Positions 11,301 through 24,300 of a stretch of 64,000 nucleotides of DNA are shown piece by piece (the first letter of the stretch is position 1; the number at the start of each line of letters is the position of its first letter). Location: the NCBI RefSeq assembly GCF_014839835.1, contig NC_071634.1, positions 18,644,453 through 18,708,452 on the forward strand, in the 5' to 3' direction. The stretch is from Dryobates pubescens (lineage: Eukaryota; Chordata; Aves; Piciformes; Picidae). Both the position numbers and the translations under genes were made by a program. The notes under the pieces were generated by a model, which was not told the DNA's origin, did not search any database, and worked only from the letters and a program-made list of their open reading frames with translations.

Positions 11301-13701
11301 CCTTCACCTTACTTTATTTTTTTTCTGATGCTGCCCTGAGCAAGGCAGCTCAATACTTGTTGGTAGCTGCTGTGCCTCACCCATGCCTTTGCCTGGTTTC
11401 ATTCCATTTCAATGTACTATATCATTTGTCCCTCTAGGCTGTTTCCAAAAGTGATACCACTTAGCTCAGAAGACTGGGAATTGATCAAATAGAAGAATTC
11501 AGCTTCAAAGGTGGGAAGTTCTGCAGGTTCCAGCCTGCAGAAGTTCCTTGCAATCTTGTCACTAGGATGGTGGTACCATCTCATCCCTGGCTGGAGCATG
11601 CGTGGCTCCTTCCTGTTAGTATCATAAAGGATCTCAAGTCCACTGTAGGTATTCCTGTGCTCTGACATCTTTGAGCTTCTTTCTCCCCCCTCCATTGAAA
11701 GAGCAGAGGAACTCTGAACCCTGTCTGCGGTCATCAACTTTCTTCAAAGAGCTAAAGAGGAAGAGGCAGAGTACCAGGGTTCTGGCAGGTTTAGAGTTTA
11801 GAGTTTCAGAGGTTAAAGTTAAGGAACACTTAAAGGTTTCAAGAGGTTATCCAGGTGCTTTGCTTGCACCTTCCATTGCCATTACTGCAGTGAGGTAACA
11901 CAGGGTCACATAAAGAGAGGGGACTGGCTATGTCACAAAGCTTTTTACCTCTTTGTGAAGCTACTACTAGCAAAAAATGATGTGTTAGGGCCCCATTTAT
12001 CTCTTCAACGAGGATTTGTGTGACAGGTTTCTCTGGCAACATGCTCCTATCCATGTCAAGTGTGTGTTTTACTCAGCTACTAGAACCTCTTCTAGAGTTA
12101 CTTTCTGATCCCATTAGAAATATATGTTTTCAGACAGGTCAGTGATAATGAATAGGTGGCCTTTAGCCCAGAGTTCATTGCTAGCCATGAGCAGCATGAC
12201 TCATGCAGTGGCTGCTATCATGTCACAAAATTCTTCCTAGTTTAAGTACAGAAAGAAATAATCTTCACTCTTTCTTGTAACACTTGAAATATTTGCATTC
12301 TTTAAGCGTGTTACCACTAGTTTAGATGTTCTTCTCACGGCAGCTAACTATGAGTTACTGCTCATCATAGTCACCTCAGATTTCACTTACCAGTAGCACA
12401 CAAGAGACTGCAACTTATCTGTTGTTTGCTAGAAACATCTCTGAGGCCAGACAATCTTGTGGTCCAGTTCTCTGTATTTGAGATGATAATATGCCAGATG
12501 CTTCTTGTCCTCAGACTCAATCAATAGGGTCTAAAATTTGAGCCATGAGCTCTGAATCTTGTAAGAAAATACATTTTTGTGGAATCTGGGAGTCTTTGGA
12601 TTTGATTCAGCAGCTGATGAGGTAAAGGCAGATAACTGTGCCTCAGAGCTGTGATGCAGGACGCACAGCACTTTCTATGCATTTGATCATAGGGTACTAA
12701 ATCACCAGACACACCCATTGCTGGTGCATAGGAAGCAGCAGCAGTGGGCACAGCCTGAGTGGTGCATTGCAGTGCAGGCTATTCAGGGACTGCAGGAGCT
12801 CCAGACTGGAGGTGTAAAAGAAATCATCTTTGAAAATCACTGCATAAAACCAGTTACCAGTGCTCCTTTTGTACCAGTATGATTTATTGCATGCTGGATG
12901 TGCATCTGTCTGGCAACAAACAACACATATGAACAATGCTTTCTTTGCTCTTTCCAGAAATCAGCTTGCTTCACTGAGACCTTGTACTCTTCCCTTGCAG
13001 AGGCCTCCCACTCAGATGCTAGTATGCAGTGAAGTCTGTCAGAGGAAGGCATTTTTGCTGGTGAGATACCAGGTGAGCTTCAACTTGGAAAAAGAGTTTG
13101 AAAAACATCCTTTTTCACCCACAAGGAATTCATGCACCACTTTTCTGGTCTGCATCTCAAAAGCTATGAGCATCAGATGCAGCAAGTGAAGCAAGCTGGG
13201 AGCCCTGGCCACCACTGTATGCAGACTTGAAGTGCACATGGAGTGCCCTCAGTTTTCTGTGACGCTCACGGAGTTTCACATCTTCCACATCCATGTCAAC
13301 CTGTATACTACACTAAAGAAATATCTCCCCTGGCCTCACCTTTGCTTTTGACTTTTACACTGACAGCTGAGGAGGTCTGCAGTATCCATCCTGCCTTAGA
13401 GACCAAACACTACAGCCCAAGGAAAATTCAAAAGATGGAGATGGGTTCCTTTTATATGCCTTGTAACTGAGCTTGACTCATGTTTGTCAATGTAAGGAAG
13501 GCTTGAATTCAGCTTAAATGTTGTCAGAAAAGCCTCATATTTGTCACAAAGGGGAACATATAAAAAAAATCCAGCCTTTGCCCAAAACTTTTTGCAAAAC
13601 CAAAGAGCAGTAATAGCATATTAAGTAATGAGTCTTGCTGCTAGACATTTTAATGGCCATTCATATGAAAAGATGGATCAAATGTGAAATGAAATATTCA
13701 A

Positions 13702-13787
13702 ACAGTCGTGCCTAAGACTTCAATTTAGTCAAAAGCCTACAATCACAGTCGTGCCTAAGACTTCAATTTAGTCAAAAGCCTACAATC
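13702..13787 (+). repeat. Perfect 43-bp tandem duplication
   Basis: The unit starting ACAGTCGTGCCTAAGACTTC and ending CCTACAATC occurs at 13,702-13,744 and again, without a single difference, at 13,745-13,787. Identity over both copies means the event is recent or the array is still changing in length. It lies in intergenic DNA. Confidence 0.95.
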
Positions 13788-15411
13788 ATTCACTGTTCAT
13801 TCATTATATATTATCTGCTAATGAAGAAATACTAAGTGCCTGAGCATATATGAAGGACATGTTTGACTGTGTGTAATATGCTAACCAAGCCTCTGTTGTG
13901 CTTAGTTACAAGGGGCAGAGAGAGCACTGATGAGGAAAGCTGTTGGCATTTTCCATCTGCAATGACAAGGTGCAAAACGATGAGCAGCAGCAGAGCCACA
14001 CTAATGGTCATACTGAGTGGTGGTGCACAAGGCTTGAGTTTTACTCCCCAGCTGTCCTGCACCATTATTCTAAATCGCAAGGCTCATGCAATGACGGTGA
14101 GTACCTTGTTTGCTAATAATAGAGCAGAAAGCTGTTACAAGGAACACTGTGGAGATAGGAGGAAAGGGAAGTGTGTTGCAGATTGGCCTTCCTTTGGGAG
14201 GGGAAAAAAAAAAATCAGAGAAACGTGCGTGGGTTTGTCTGAACTTCATCTCCTTTTTCATCAAGTGTTGTCCTTCAGGCGTTTAGCTAGGATTCTGGAC
14301 ATCTAGTGGTTTAAACAGAGCCAAAGAGCACATGCGCAGTATGTTAATACATCCTGGATGTACTGGTGTCATTCCAAGTGCTGTCTGCAGCCAGAACCGA
14401 GTACTGTAGTTTTATTAGAGGACACAGAGAGCAGGGAGAAGCCTGCAGCAACCTCAGGAGCTTGTGACACCAATGCTAATCTTATCTGTGCTACTTGCAA
14501 CTTTAGACAGCTGCTCTTGATGTGTGCTATTGTCCAAGGTCCTACAAAGGTCACAGATTGAGTTTCTGTTGTCCCTGTGCCGTTTCCATAAAAGACTTAC
14601 TCAAAACACAGACAAATAACCCCACACTTACGAGCAGCATACTGTCCACAGGAGCTGCTGATGTTGATTTATCTGCAGAAAATTAAAAAGTCAAAGCTGA
14701 AGCTGACAGGTCAAAGCCCAAATTACTCATCCTTTACCTGCTTTGTACTATTGCCAGAGAGCTGCTAGTAGTATTTGCTGGAAAAGAGCCTTTACCTGAG
14801 GCTAGTTTATGAGGTTCACAGGCACGAACATCCCAAGAAACAGTGATTTCCATAGGGAACAGTTTGTTCTGTTTCATTTGGTAACAAGTGCTGTGGTTTT
14901 TTGAGACCTGTATTGAAATACTATATTCATGACAGGGAAAACTGCCATTGCAACAATACAGGCTCTGTACATGGCTGTTACCAATAACTCGTTCCACTCA
15001 AGCACTGGGTTTGCATTTAAATGCCTTGCACCTGCCAGTGTGCTGAGAATCACAGCAGCAGGGCTGTGGGGAGAGAGTTGCTGGGTGCTAAATGGAAAAA
15101 CGGGCCAGAGGACCTGGCTAATCCCACTCTCTTCTGGCTGCAGGTAAGGCTGCAGTGTGCATCCTGTTTCTTCACTCCTCCAGTTTCTTTGTTTCTGGGA
15201 AATGTTGGGTCTCTGGTGATAGAGCTGTCAGCCAGCCCGTGGGGGAATTTTTCCTGCAGTAGTTCCTGGTTTCCCTTCCTCATGTCTAAAATGCTCAAGC
15301 AGGCCCAGGCATGGCTAATGCTCTCCTCCTCTGGGTAGTCTTCCACTGCGAGCACTGCTCCCTGAAGTCAAGTCCATCTCAAATTCTGGGCTGCTAAGGC
15401 ATAGTCACTAC

Positions 15412-15750
15412 ATTAAGGCTGCTGCTCTCCACAACTACCTGAAGGGAGATTGTCGTGAGGTGGGTGCTGGTCTCTTCTCCCAGTTAACTAGTGATGGTAC
15501 AAGAGGGAATGGCCTCAAGCCGCACCAGGGGAGGTTTAGGCTGGATGTTGGGAATTTGTTTTTTCACTCTGAGAGTTGTCAGGCTGCCCAGGGTGCTGGT
15601 GGAGTCAGCATCCTTGGATGTGTTTAAAAGTCACAGAGATATTGTGCTTGGGGATATGGCTTAGTGGTGGACTTGGTAGAGTGGGGCTGATGGCTGAACC
15701 TGGTGATCTCAAAGGTCTTTACCAACCTAAATTGTTCTGTGATTCTAAAT
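15412..15750 (+). repeat. CR1 LINE 3' end, plus orientation
   Basis: The order is CTACCTGAAGGGAGATTGT, GGTGCTGGTCTCTTCTCCCA, CACCAGGGGAGGTTTAGG, and the tail CTCAAAGGTCTTTACCAACC with GTGATTCTAAA. This is the last 340 bp of a CR1. Drift at many sites (for example in the GCATTGG segment) marks it as older than the copies at 31-33 kb. Confidence 0.88.
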
Positions 15751-18011
15751 GTGGGAGCTGGACTGTGTCCTGGTTGGACTCAGAACTGGGAATGAAGCAG
15801 CATAAACGTCTGGGTCCTGTCTCAGTAATGATTAACTGGAAGATCCTTGTCAATGCTGAGCAGACTTTTTATCTTATTTCAGTTAATAATAATAATAACA
15901 GCATTCCTATCTCTGGCCAGAGTTAAGTTCTGACAGGCTCCAGCGAGGGCTATGGGCCAGGAGGTTCCTATCAACTCATGGGATGGGCCAGGTGGTCTCT
16001 GCTTTTGCTGTTGTTAATATTTAGTACTCATCAGCTAATGAAAACAGTACTGGAGGAGGTATATAATTTTCTATAAATTTTTAATTTATTAGGTCAAGTT
16101 TTTTATCATGCCAGGGCATTGGACATAGTGTCAGTGAGAAGAGTGGTGATTTTAGACACGCAGAATGGTAAATTCCTGCTGTGGGACTCCAGAAGTTTTG
16201 ACATTGTAATTAAAAAGCAATTTCTTTTGCACTGACACAATTTGTCATGCTGTACCTGCCCAGATCAAAATCAGTCATCTCTGTGCCACTGGCTTAAGGT
16301 AATATTGTGAGACTGTAAACACAAACAATCCAAACCAAAAGCTTTTCCTCCTCGTCTTGAAATGTCAACCATCTCCTTTTGGCTTCAATGTTCAGCCATA
16401 TCCCCTGGCCCACGTGCTTATGCCTTCCACCTGGTTTAATCACAGGTGTCTCCATTTTCCTGGAGGATGAGTAGAAATTAGGAAAAGATGAGTAGAGTTA
16501 TGGTCAAATGGAACATGTGTGGCAATTGAGCAGAGTTGGGGCATTGAAGAGGACTACAGAGCATCAGCAGGGCCACAGCTGTGTTTCCTTGACTTTCTGA
16601 GCTTCAATTTAGTATTCAGATTAGGAAGGATCTCAGATATTGGCAAAGAGCTTGCCAGGACTGTTGTTTTTCTCTTAGTGAATTGAGATAGTGATGTGTT
16701 GACGCTGATGAGGGCTTACAGGTTTTCAGGAACATTAAAAACTAACGGTTGCTACACAGAGCTTGCAGGTACGTTGCTAGGTAGAGATTATGTCTCTTGA
16801 AATGGTTGCAGTGACAAAATGTCCAGATTAGAAGTGAAAACTCAACTTGTTGCAGTTGTTATGACAGGATATTTGGGCTAATAACAAAAGGGAAAAACTA
16901 TTTTCTAATCAATTAACCATGGCAGAGAGATAAACCAGAATTGTGGTGTCAGTGTGAGAGAAACGTCTTGCCTCCCATAAGGTGTTAATTGGTGCCACAA
17001 TGTTATGTTGTGAAAAAGTAATGTGTGAAATAGATCAATCAAAAGACATATTTGAAAGAGAGGTTCCCTGAAACTTTCCTGCAGATGAATGTTTTGATCA
17101 CAATGCCCACCCACCTCTGCTTAGTAACAACAGAGCTTGTTTGCAGTAGTAGAGTATCTGCCTCTTGCCTGTGAATACTTTCTGTAATCATTTTACTACG
17201 ACTCAGCAACAAGCAACAAAATAAAAGCAGAGAATGCTAGACGGTTCTCTGTGGCTCAGTCAAGTGCTGACTCCAACCCTTCCAGCTTGAGGATAGGTAT
17301 GTGTACACCCCATGGTCATAGCTATGTGGGCATTATGGTTGCTGTGGCCCAACCACACAGCTAAATCTTTTACATGTCTTTTTCTTTTGTTATTGCAGCC
17401 CCTGTTGTACTTTCTGTGGTTTTGCTTCTGTCCCTCACGCATGCTGTTTAGTTTTTATCTTTTCACCAGTCTTCATGTTTTACACGTGAAGTGTTTTCTT
17501 TGGATTAGTCATTCTCATTCCATTATTCCTTTCAAAGTGTTTAATGTGAAGGATCTGCCTCTTAGCATATGATTTTTTGTTCTTAAGCCTGTAAATGATA
17601 CTGTTATTAAGACAGAGTTGCTGAAAGGCAGCCTGTTTTGCAGGGATTCCTACCTGAAGGCATGCTGCTTTCATTTTTCTGCTCTTTCGTATAAGGTAAT
17701 GTCTGAGGATCACTGAATTTTATATTGGGCACACACATGAAGGACAGCCCAAAGCAAGCAAGGAGAGATACGTGCCTCTGCTGATAACCCCTGCAGCGCT
17801 GTAGCTATGTTGAGTCCCATCCAAAACCTGTCCCCTATTGCCAGTGTCAAGTGGCGCACAGATTTGCTGCTCTATGTGCTGCCAATGCACATATAGACGG
17901 AATTAGAATGCTTTCTGCAAAGAGCCTTCTCCATAGATTAGGTCTCAGGTACGGAACTAAGAATTTTGGGCAGTACCACAGCTTGAAAAAAAAGAGCTAT
18001 TAAAATGTAAA

Positions 18012-18025
18012 AATATATATATATT
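18012..18025. repeat. Short (TA)n microsatellite
   Basis: An ATATATATATATAT run between A-rich flanks. It is too short to be more than a simple repeat. Confidence 0.7.
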
Positions 18026-21000
18026 GAGGGCAAGGTTTAATGCTCTTCACATGTTTACATTTTTGTTTCCAGCTTTCATATTTGTTTCATCAGGGTTGTT
18101 ATTTTAAATCACAGTTATTTTAAGTCATAGTCCTGAATTTCACTCACACCCTTACACATAAGCAAGGAGAGAGCAATGAGAGAGCTAGTGGTCCCTGAAG
18201 GGTGACTGCAGGGAGATTCAGGAGGCTGAAGTGATGTGTGGGTGCAGCTACCTGGGGCCAGCCAAGGGGCCTAAGTAGAATTCAGACCATTTGCACACCA
18301 ACCTATTGAGCCTCCTAGCCCCAGGAGAGGCTGGCATGTCTCAAATCAAACACTGTGATTCATGGTAAGCACACAAGGCCAAGCAGTAGCTAGGAAGGAG
18401 AACAAATCTCCCTGTACTTCATTTGTTTTGTAATCTCAAAAATAAGCTTAATAATTGTAGGCCCTTGTCAGGTTAGGTACACCAAGGGCTGTGGGGAAGC
18501 AGCAACACTGCTGTAATAGGGTCACAGAAGTAGCCTTCCCAGCAACTGTGTAGTTCTGCAAGTGCATAACATTGATATCACCTTATCACAGAATAGCTCA
18601 AATTCCTTTTGGCTTTATGGGCAGTCTGCTATGGGCCTGGAGCTCAATTTCTGTATTTTAGATGTCTATTTGAAGTCCCATTTACCTTGAACAAGTTGTG
18701 ACAGAGGTTAGCTTCATCAGAATGGAAATTTCTTGCAAACCTCCACTCATTTCAAACTGTATTAAGACAATTTTCATCCATGTAGTGGAAAGCCCCCATA
18801 TAACTATTTGTATTTAGTTTTCTTTGAATTTGGGAGACTTTGTATTGGTTTTGGGGTTTGGTTTTTTTTTTCATTCTACACATTTTCAACAGAGCAATAG
18901 TATGTGGAATTATTCTAATCTGGTAGAGCCTGCCTGCAGGGTGTTCCAAATCTCTGATTATGGGTAATAAAAATGCTTGATGGAAGTAAGCTCACTCATG
19001 GTGTGCTATGTATGAAATCCAGGCAGCACAGAATTGAGTGCATCCTGCACACTTTACCTGCAAACCCACAAAATTTGCAGTCTCTCTTAGCAGCAGAACA
19101 ACCTGTCAGAATGACCCAGGCAGACACAAGTTCCATTATTTCCCTAGAGTTAACTGCATTATTGTCAGGCTTCCCTGTAAAGCCATCTCATGCTACAGAC
19201 TTTTGAAAACAGAGCAGTTGGCTAGGACCACATTCCTGTCAGCCACCTGTGTGACAAAGCTGTCATTTACTCCAGCACAGTTGCCTGTATTGAGTGTGCA
19301 CCTCAGCCTTCAAAAACAGATTTGCTTCTTAACACTTTACTATGTCACCACTGATAAGAGCAATTACCTTTCTTAACTAATGTGGCTGAGAGACGCACAC
19401 ACATGTGGGTGTCTGTGTTAAGATAAAGACACAGGATGTTTCGCTTCCAGCCACCTACAAAGACAGTGATTTGTCTGTATAAGAAAGTGAGGTATTGAGA
19501 GTTTAGTCCAAGCAGGATGTGCCCTGTGACCCAGGCAACTGAGTCACTGTATGAAAAGTTTCACATGTTGAATTTCTGAGTTACTTTTAGGAGGTGGCTT
19601 ATTTTCATGTCCAGTCTGAGGCTGGGAAGAATGTGAAACTGAATTAACAACATTTGACATCAGCAGGTTTATTGCAGATCTCAATTCTACAATCATTTTC
19701 TATGACAACAGAAGTGATAAAAAAGTGAGCGTGAAGACAAACTCTTGGCCTATTGTCCAAACTAACCTTTTTGAGAGTACTGAGGTCTATGTTGATGCAT
19801 CTAAGCATCTGCATGACAGAATGCAAATAAAAATACATTTCACCTAATGTAAACGTTATGGGTGAGGTCTTGGGACGCAGCTATGCTGAGTGCAGGCCTG
19901 TGTATTACAGAGAAAGGGTTTATCTGGAGATGCTCAAAGTTATACCAGCTTGTGTAGATACCTAAGGATGCTTCTTGCTCTGGGTAGTCACTAAACTATA
20001 ACAGCATTATAACCTTCTGCCTGTGGCATCATGGAAACCTTGGTGTACCTAATGAATTGGCAACTGCTGGCTACACTGGCAATGTAATGCCTTAGCAATA
20101 TACTTGTAGCAAAGCATGCTCTGTTCTCTTAGTGTCACTGGCACTGCACAAAGGCACTACAGCAATGGCCACAGGCTGGCCTCAGATCTCTGGTTTGTTA
20201 TAAACACTGCCCTCGGCTCTGTGTACGAGAGCAGCAAAATAGAGATCAGGGGGAGTCAATGAACCCTGCTGTTTCTGTGTGCTACAGCACGTCCATGCTC
20301 CTGAATTGCAGATGCCAAGGCATCACCTTTCACCTCAGAAAAAGGTCAGGAGAAGATTCCTTATTGTGGCAACCTTTTGATGTGTGTCTCTACTGCAGTG
20401 GACTGTCACACTGTGGCTGGAGGGACCTAGTATGAAAGGTGCTCCTATATTAAGAACAAAATGTAATCCAAACTGTAGTGGTGATTCCAGTAGGATTTTA
20501 ATGGGACTGTCTGAGTCAGTCTTGCTTTTCTCTCCCCAGCTACACACTTGACCCAATTTCACAGATTCTGGCAACCCTCTGAATAGTTTCTGGTCTTTCC
20601 TTGGCTCAGCTCAGCTGTTTTCTTACGAGCCACTTACGGTGATGCCTATTAAAAGGTAAGACTCACTCTGCCTCTTATATCACTTGCTTTGCATGCTCAG
20701 AAGTGTCACAGTCCCTAGGAGAAACATGATTTACACCTTGTGCCACTAGGCAATGGTTCCCTGTGGGGGTGTTGTGCTGGGAGGCAGGGACAGTGTAGCA
20801 TGCTCCAGTCATTTCCTATCCTGCTTTTGTCTGGGGAGAAGTTGAGTGCTGACCCTAGCAAGTTCTGCCTCCACTGGAAAGTGTTCTCTGTGCACACATC
20901 CCTGCTCAGAGGGACGTGCAGAGGCAATCCCCTCTCTGAGCCTCTGGGCACAAGGGGATCTGTACAGGAGGGAGCAAATCAGGGCAAAGCATCTGCCCTC

Positions 21001-21231
21001 CGTCACTGATCATGGCCCTGGCTCCTCAGAACATCTGTGTGCCGGTGCATACAGTAATCACACCTAGAGTATCATCTCCTGCTATTTGGCTGTTAGTATC
21101 CCAGCAAGGATTTCTGGTTATGGACTCTGTACACAGGGCACTACCATTGAGCACTCTAAGCTATGTAGCCACATCTTTTCCAGCTTCACGCAGCAATAAC
21201 CAAAGTCGCCTGCAGCACGGAGGGCCCCATT

Positions 21232-21313
21232 TCATGGATTTGCCATGGTGCTGGTGCAAAGTCTGCAGTCTGTGTGGTCAGGGTTCTGCACACACTGAAG
21301 GAGCTGAACTGGC
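21232..21313 (-). CDS. CD38: CD38 coding exon 8 and stop
   Basis: 82 nt, phase 2 in, residues 282-308 plus TGA. The acceptor is TTGTCATAG. It contains [17 protein letters not shown], matching human RPDKFLQCVKNPEDSSC, then a bird-specific end [10 protein letters not shown] with an added Cys. No AATAAA follows closely on the minus strand; an ATTAAA lies at 20,497-20,502, so the 3' end is open. Confidence 0.92.
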
Positions 21314-24300
21314 CTATGACAAGACACAAACCCAATTAACACCCACTTTGCAAGTACAACAGAATAATTCCACAGTTACTCAATGCCACCAGAAAGTTAA
21401 GGTGCACGTTACATCTGTGCTTACCAAGCAGGCATCTTGGCTTAGGATATTTTTTTTGGAGTTTGTAGGGGCTAGGGACAAAAGCAAGTGAGTATGGAGC
21501 AGAGGAGGGTGTGAGCTCAAACCATGTCAGCTACACTGCAATAACAAAAGTCATTCTAACAATGAAGTAAGATCTCTTGCACAGACGGCAGTTGCTGCCT
21601 CGCGGGAAGCTCACCACCTTGCTTACTCCTTGGGAACCCCTACTGCTACAACAGAAAGCTGTTGCTAACAATGTCAGATAGGATTAGATTTTTTTTTTTT
21701 TGCTAGAAGTACATTCCAGTGAATGAATTATTTTTTTAGTTGAGGAAGACATTGCTGACATGGACAAAAGCATGAGAAAAGACAGATGCTCAGCTGATAG
21801 GGACCCACATGGTTCTGCTTGCAGGCACTGCAGGGGAGTGAAGCTCACTTACATAGTCCATCATGAAGAGGTTTACTGCAGATGTAAACTGCTTATTTGA
21901 ATAATGTTGCTCTGCATATAACATAGTAAAATTAATTGTCCATGTTGCTCTACATGGTTGTTTATGAATGTGTTAGCTGAGCTCTGACAAAGAGCCCAAC
22001 TTGTTATCCTGTCTTACAAAGCGAGTTGTGACATGCAGCCATAAGTGTGCCAGCAACTCTTCATGATGTGTTACAGGTTATTCCTTGCACTGAGCCATAG
22101 GAGATCTAAGCTGCTATACATTTCCTTTTCCTCCTTGAGCTTATTTCATCATAGGCTCAAATAACCTGTACCTACTTATAGGTCCTGGGAGCACTGGTTA
22201 AAAGCTGCACTTAACCCAAAGAGAAAGTGAGTACACTAGCATCACCATTTGCCTGATTCATGCACCACTTTCTCTTAATTTTTTTCACAGTGTGCAGAGC
22301 ATCCATTGATCAAGATCAGTGATACCTAAACATGATTAAAGCCCTATCACCAGATAAGGCATTTTTCTCCTTTGCAGACCAATTTTTCCTTATTTAAAAC
22401 TAATGTCACAAACTCAGTAGTTTATAAAAATAGCTTTTTACATTGGAAATATTCTTATCCAAGTTCGAGTTTTTTCAGTTAAAAAGCTGTTCCTGATAGA
22501 TAATAGTAATACCGAACCATTGCTGCTTTTCTAATGCCAATAAAGAACACTTGTGAAGGTCTCTGAACCCACAGAGGGATAAAGGGTGTCAGGCCTTTGT
22601 ATCTCCTCAGCAGGTACATAAAGATTTCAAAGAAGTCAGAACTCAGGCTTCTGTTCCCTGGACTCCTGTTTTTCCCTCTTGACAGTGGTGAATTAGAGTA
22701 ATTAATAATGCTTATCCTGTCTCATGATTCACTCTTTGACAAAGCAGCAGGAGAGAAAGTAAGCTCAAACTGCATCTCAGCAGATAAGACCGTCCTTGAC
22801 ATCCTGTGTTATCTGCAAGGAGGAAAGCTGCCTTACTTGGTTCTGACTTGTGTAGGTGAAAGCCTGGTCAGATGGAAAGCTGTTAAAGAAGGCTGGATTG
22901 CTCCCTCTCTGAAAGCGACTGAACATGCTCAAAGACAAAGGCAGGGCAGAGAGCAAGCCCCCACCCAGACTACATGCGGTCTGCACCACAAGTGGAAGCA
23001 CCTGAGATGCAGACAGACATATAAAAGGGATGTGATGGCAGGAAGAGGGGAATCTGCTATGGCTTGCTGTAAACCTTGATTAAGTTAAGAGGGAGACAGA
23101 ATATTAGCTTTATGTTAGCAAGTTTTCACCAATACAAGCAGGTAATTACCTGTAATTGTCTTCGCAGGTGATCTTAAAGTTTCGTTCTTCCAAGATGCTT
23201 TTTAACCTCTTTATGGAATGACCTGAGCAGGATTCACTGGAGAGAACAGCCTTTTATTACTTGTGTTTATTGTGTGCACAAGAAGCTCAGCTGAATCCCA
23301 CCCGACGTCACTTCCCTTTATTACAGGTAAGATTCTTTCAAAGCTTATTTGCTAAGTGTTTTGCTGTGAACTCCATTGGGTTTGTGGAGGTTTGGCTACC
23401 ATTGGGCTGTGGTGAGAGGACTGACACATGCCATAGACACACAGGGAGCCACTGAAGAAGACATGTAACCTCAGGATAAACATTACCTCCTGGTCCAGAG
23501 CACAGGGGACACATCAGGGCAATAATGCATCACTGGGGTAAATCCAATTCCTACTGTATGGTGTTAGTGGAAAGCAGGGCTAGCTCTTTGTTCACTGAAC
23601 TTGCCAGATGTTATCAGTGATTCAGCAAGGAATACACATCAAAAAATAAAAGGAATACATACTCTTGGAGCTACCTGCCCCTCCTTCCTTGGGTGTGAGT
23701 AGAAAACAAAAATGCAGCTGCTGTGAACTTGGCACAGGAGGGGGATGTGTCAAGAGGGCTGGCAGGGCACCAGGTTGTTGAAGCCGTTGAGAAGAAACGT
23801 GATGTTTTTTGTGATGTTGGGAAATCATGGCAAAAAGGATCAAGTGCTATGTCTGGGGGAGCTAATATACAGGTTAATCAATGTCTCTTTCATTAGCAAA
23901 CCTCTATGGAATGAGCCAGAAGAATATGTCTGGCCTGCTGCCCACAGGATAGATGTGTGCCTGTCAGCTGGGACAGATAGGTCAGTTTGTGTGGCAAAGA
24001 GGCAGTTCTAGGTATTTGGACTGGGTGGTGTTGCAGCACTGCAGGTGGTACCGTGTCAGACGGTGAGGCTGTCTAAGCAAGGGGCTCTGCTGGGTCCACA
24101 CTCATTGCTGATCTGTGCTGCACATCATGGCCTGCTTCCTGACCCACAGCATCAAAGCTGCTCCCTCTGCCATGAGGGGTCCTTAGGAACAGGAGAAACC
24201 ATGGTAGTGCATAATAACCATGTGGACCACAGAACAAGCTCTGATGATAGGGGTCCAAGGCACTGAGCCTGATGCTCAGGGCTTGAAATGTGATAACCTG

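Larger units (their letters stand above)
7130..21231. other. Intergenic interval between FGFBP1 and CD38
   Basis: The two flanking genes converge on this 14 kb interval. It holds CR1 pieces at 8,122-8,352 and 15,412-15,750, a 43-bp tandem duplication at 13,702-13,787 and a short (TA) run at 18,012. Open frames of up to 155 codons occur (9,151-9,618), but none shows a domain, a signal peptide or splice-framed partners. The lower-coordinate end probably includes part of the CD38 3' UTR. I see no RNA gene. Confidence 0.6.

Noticed and set aside
21012-21491. 159-codon open frame on the plus strand
   Set aside because: It is antisense to CD38 exon 8, which is supported by homology, phase and splice site.
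22080-22120. Alternative CD38 last exon (AG-A TCT CCT ... CAG TGC AAG GAA TAA)
   Set aside because: It fits the phase but lacks the conserved LLQCVxNP motif, which the exon at 21,232-21,313 has.
22960-23001. Possible acceptor and Cys-rich frame following CD38 exon 7
   Set aside because: The frame reads [10 protein letters not shown] and similar, with no likeness to the family C-terminus.
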